Source of the DNA: DASUAS01 sp963819475
GTDB taxonomy: Bacteria > Actinomycetota > Acidimicrobiia > IMCC26256 > DASPTH01
Direction of reading: 5' to 3'
NCBI GenBank assembly: GCA_963819475.1
Contig: CAWFWE010000001.1
Location: 310,001-374,000 of the forward strand
DNA length: 64,000 bases
In this document: positions 61,737 to 64,000 of the stretch, in pieces
Position numbering within the stretch: the stretch's first letter is position 1
Layout of the letters: each line of letters opens with the position of its first letter
Made by a program: the position numbers and the translations under genes
The notes under the pieces: model-generated
What the model saw: the letters and a program-made list of their open reading frames with translations, nothing else
The model's database searches: none
What the model was told of the DNA's origin: nothing

Positions 61737-62513
61737 ATGCGCCTCGCCGACCGTGTGGCGATCGTGACGGGTGGGAGCCGCGGCATCGGCCGCGCCTACA
61801 CCGAGCGGTTCCTGCACGAAGGCGCGTCCGTGGTGATCGCCGACGTCGACGACGCCAACGGAGCAACGACGAGATCCGAGCTCCATGGCCTGGGCGGGGT
61901 GGAGTACGTGCACTGCGACGTGTCGGACCCGGGTTCCGCCGATTCGGGCGTCCGCGAGACCGTCGAGCGCTTCGGCCGCGTCGACATCCTGGTGAACAAC
62001 GCGGCGCTGTACGGCGACTGGGAGATGAGCAACCAGAGCTACGAGTACCTGAAGCAGGTCTTCGACGTGAACCTGCACGGCGTGTGGCTGATGACCCGGG
62101 CCGTCGCGCCGCAGATGGTCGAGCAGGGGTACGGGCGCATCGTGAACCAGGCATCTGCGGCCGCGTACAACTACCGGGCCCCGGTCGGCACCGAGGAGTT
62201 CGGCGGGCTGAACGCGTTCAACTATTCGCAGACGAAGTGGGGCGTCGTCGGCCTCACGAAGTTCACCGCCGCTCAGCTCGGGCGCTGGAACGTCACGGCC
62301 AATTGCATCGCACCCGGGGTCATCGCGACCGAAGCAACCCTGAAGGTGGTGCCCGAGCCCGTGGTGGAGGCGCTCGCCGAGCAACAGGCGGTGCCCGGCG
62401 TGCTGCACGCCGACGACCTCACCGGTGCCGCCGTGTTCTTCGCGAGCGAGGAAGCGCGCTTCGTAACCGGCCAGGTGCTGGTCGTCGACGGCGGGAAGTA
62501 CATGCCGGCGTAG
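61737..62513 (+). CDS. short-chain dehydrogenase/reductase
   Basis: 258 residues. VAIVTGGSRGIGRAYTERFL, ILVNNAALYGDWE, VNQASAAAYNYRAPVG (Ser, then YSQTKWGVVGLTK with Tyr-Lys), and FVTGQVLVVDGGKYMPA. Standard classical SDR. Likely oxidises or reduces the hydroxyl/keto group of the same compound handled by the Baeyer-Villiger monooxygenase downstream (147-base gap) or the divergent cluster. Confidence 0.92.
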   Translation: MRLADRVAIVTGGSRGIGRAYTERFLHEGASVVIADVDDANGATTRSELHGLGGVEYVHCDVSDPGSADSGVRETVERFGRVDILVNNAALYGDWEMSNQSYEYLKQVFDVNLHGVWLMTRAVAPQMVEQGYGRIVNQASAAAYNYRAPVGTEEFGGLNAFNYSQTKWGVVGLTKFTAAQLGRWNVTANCIAPGVIATEATLKVVPEPVVEALAEQQAVPGVLHADDLTGAAVFFASEEARFVTGQVLVVDGGKYMPA

Positions 62514-62660
62514 GCGCGATGAGAATTGCGCCTGCCCACCCGACGGTAAAATCGGTGCTGCGCCGTCCCGCGCGGCGCGATGAAGGCATGATCCGTGAAC
62601 AACCGCGACCGGGGGGCCGACCTTGACGCCTCACGCGCCACGACCAGTGAGGCCTGTTGC
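62514..62660 (+). promoter_or_regulatory. gap before the Baeyer-Villiger monooxygenase gene
   Basis: 147 bases with TTGCGC and, 15 bases on, TAAAAT, a weak -35/-10 pair at short spacing. GTGAGG precedes ATG 62661 by nine bases. The gene may have its own promoter or be expressed from the SDR. Confidence 0.3.
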
Positions 62661-64000
62661 ATGACACCGTCCACCGACAACGTCCCTGAGTTCGATCCCG
62701 CGGCGGTTCGCGACAAGTACGCGCGCGAGCGCGCCAAGCGCATGACCGAGACCCGCGGGGTCCTCTACGACCTGAAGCACGACGAGCGGTTCGCGGCCTA
62801 CACCCGCGATCCGCACACACCGTTCGTCGAGCGCGACCCGGTCGCCACCGAGGTCGACGTGGCGATCATCGGTGCCGGGATGTCGGGCGTCGTCGTCGGG
62901 GCGAAGCTGCGCGAGGCCGGCCTCCGCCGGATCATGCTGATCGACAAGGCCGGCGGCATCGGGGGCACCTGGTACTGGAACCGCTACCCCGGCGTGATGT
63001 GCGACGTCGAGTCGTACATCTACATGCCGATGCTCGAGGAGATGAACTACGTCCCCACGACGCGCTACGCGTACGGGGACGAGATCCGCCGGCACCTCGA
63101 CGCGATCGCGACGAAGTACGGCCTGGTCGACGATGCGCTGTTCCACACCGGGGTCGAGACGAGCGAGTGGGACGAGAGCAGCGCCCGCTGGGTGATCACC
63201 ACCGACCGCGGCGACGAGGTCCGCGCCCGCTACCTCGTCCTCGCGCCCGGCATCCTCAACCTCATGAAGCTGCCGGCGATCCCGGGCATGGACGACTTCC
63301 GGGGCACGGCGTTCCACACCGCCCGGTGGGACTACGAGTACACCGGGGGCACGCAGGAGGACCCGCGGCTCACCAAGCTGGCCGACAAGGTCGTCGGTGT
63401 CGTCGGCGTGGGCGCGAGCGGGATCCAGGCCGTGCCGCCGCTCGCCGAGTCGGCGAAGCACGTGTACGTGTTCCAGCGCACGCCGTCGGCAATCGGCGTC
63501 CGTGGGAACCGGCCGACCGACGAGCAGTTCGGCGAGCACCTCCGGCCCGGTTGGCAGAGGGAGCGGATGGAGAACTTCAGCGCTCTCATGATCGGGCGCC
63601 CGGTCGAGACCAATCTCGTCGACGACGGGTGGACGTGGCACACCGCGCGCCTCAACAACCCGGTCATCGAACCGGGGATGGATCCCGGCGACATCGCGCG
63701 AAAGGTCGAGGAGTTCGACTACGAGGTGATGGAGGAGCACCGCAAGCGGATCGAGGAGATCGTCGCCGATCCGGCCGTGGCCGAGATGCTCAAGCCGTAC
63801 TACCGCTACGGCTGCAAACGGCCCTGCTTCCACGACGAGTACCTCGCCGCGTTCAACCACCCCAACGTGACGCTGGTCGACTGTCCCGCAGGCGTCGAGC
63901 GCATCACCGAGCACGGCGCGATCGCCAACGACACCGAGTACGAGCTCGACTGCATCGTCTACGCCACCGGCTTCGAAGCCGAGCTCACACCGTTCCCACG
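62661..64000 (+). CDS. flavin-dependent Baeyer-Villiger monooxygenase (partial, cut by window end)
   Basis: 446 codons to the window edge, no stop yet; members have about 540-600 residues. AIIGAGMSGVVVGAKLREAG is the FAD Rossmann motif and GGTWYWNRYPGVMCDVESYI the second FAD contact. FRGTAFHTARWDY fits the FxGxxxHxxxW Baeyer-Villiger fingerprint, and VVGVGASGIQAVPPLAESA is the NADPH Rossmann site. The ATG begins a 70-residue N-terminal extension typical of the cyclohexanone/steroid monooxygenase group. It inserts oxygen next to a ketone, giving lactones or esters, and would fit ring opening in this catabolic region. Confidence 0.93.
   Translation, partial: MTPSTDNVPEFDPAAVRDKYARERAKRMTETRGVLYDLKHDERFAAYTRDPHTPFVERDPVATEVDVAIIGAGMSGVVVGAKLREAGLRRIMLIDKAGGIGGTWYWNRYPGVMCDVESYIYMPMLEEMNYVPTTRYAYGDEIRRHLDAIATKYGLVDDALFHTGVETSEWDESSARWVITTDRGDEVRARYLVLAPGILNLMKLPAIPGMDDFRGTAFHTARWDYEYTGGTQEDPRLTKLADKVVGVVGVGASGIQAVPPLAESAKHVYVFQRTPSAIGVRGNRPTDEQFGEHLRPGWQRERMENFSALMIGRPVETNLVDDGWTWHTARLNNPVIEPGMDPGDIARKVEEFDYEVMEEHRKRIEEIVADPAVAEMLKPYYRYGCKRPCFHDEYLAAFNHPNVTLVDCPAGVERITEHGAIANDTEYELDCIVYATGFEAELTPFP

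Noticed and set aside
62631..63914. 427-residue minus-strand ORF
   Set aside because: It is antisense to the Baeyer-Villiger monooxygenase, whose plus frame has all family motifs.

Overview
The window is high-GC bacterial DNA and most resembles an actinomycete, probably a member of the Acidimicrobiia or a relative. That placement is inferred. It rests on several F420-type luciferase-like oxidoreductases, a homologue of the mycothiol-linked Rv2466c family, many GTG starts and ATGA/GTGA/TGATG gene overlaps, FadD3- and FadE-like steroid or terpenoid catabolism genes, and lone branched-chain-type substrate-binding proteins. No rRNA, tRNA, CRISPR array or intact mobile element was seen.

Layout. 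1-7.4 kb: cyclase and thioesterase-like fragments, a luciferase-like oxidoreductase, a D-aminoacylase-type amidohydrolase, and an operon of a molybdopterin oxidoreductase, an aldo/keto reductase and a broken SMP-30 gene. 7.4-13.3 kb: a plus-strand catabolic run (P450, kinase-like phosphotransferase, SDR, DUF7064-like protein, solute-binding protein). 13.3-22.2 kb: mixed housekeeping and unknown genes, including an Rv2466c-family gene whose first active-site cysteine codon is TGA (candidate selenoprotein) and an IS30 transposase scrap. 22.4-31.8 kb: an amidohydrolase, a second solute-binding protein, a three-subunit molybdenum hydroxylase operon, methyltransferase, MsrA and thioesterase.

32-41.4 kb is one long minus-strand operon: acyl-CoA mutase large subunit, three tandem mini-ORFs, B12-binding subunit, SDR, SnoaL-like protein, luciferase-like oxidoreductase, FadD3-like CoA ligase, a pair of acyl-CoA dehydrogenases and a P450. 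An enoyl-CoA hydratase is divergent. 42.2-49.5 kb is a second minus-strand operon: Rieske oxygenase, a small partner protein, an amidohydrolase lacking the usual HxH, four tandem mini-ORFs, acyl-CoA dehydrogenase, flavin/2Fe-2S reductase (frameshifted), GntR regulator and CoA-transferase. A third solute-binding protein follows. 51.1-56.1 kb is a third operon with another Rieske/small-partner pair, two carboxymuconolactone-decarboxylase-fold proteins, a hydroxyisobutyrate-dehydrogenase-like enzyme, a TauD dioxygenase and a TetR regulator. 56.2-64 kb: aldo/keto reductase, PEBP-like protein, a DUF1214-like/sulfotransferase/CmcJ-like cluster, SDR, and a Baeyer-Villiger monooxygenase cut by the window end.

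Together the genes suggest uptake, oxygenation, CoA activation, beta-oxidation and carbon-skeleton rearrangement of cyclic or branched organic acids. The most unusual features are the TGA-containing CPWC site, the 62-bp tandem repeats that place translationally coupled 20-codon ORFs between operon genes at two loci, and the duplicated Rieske-plus-small-protein module.
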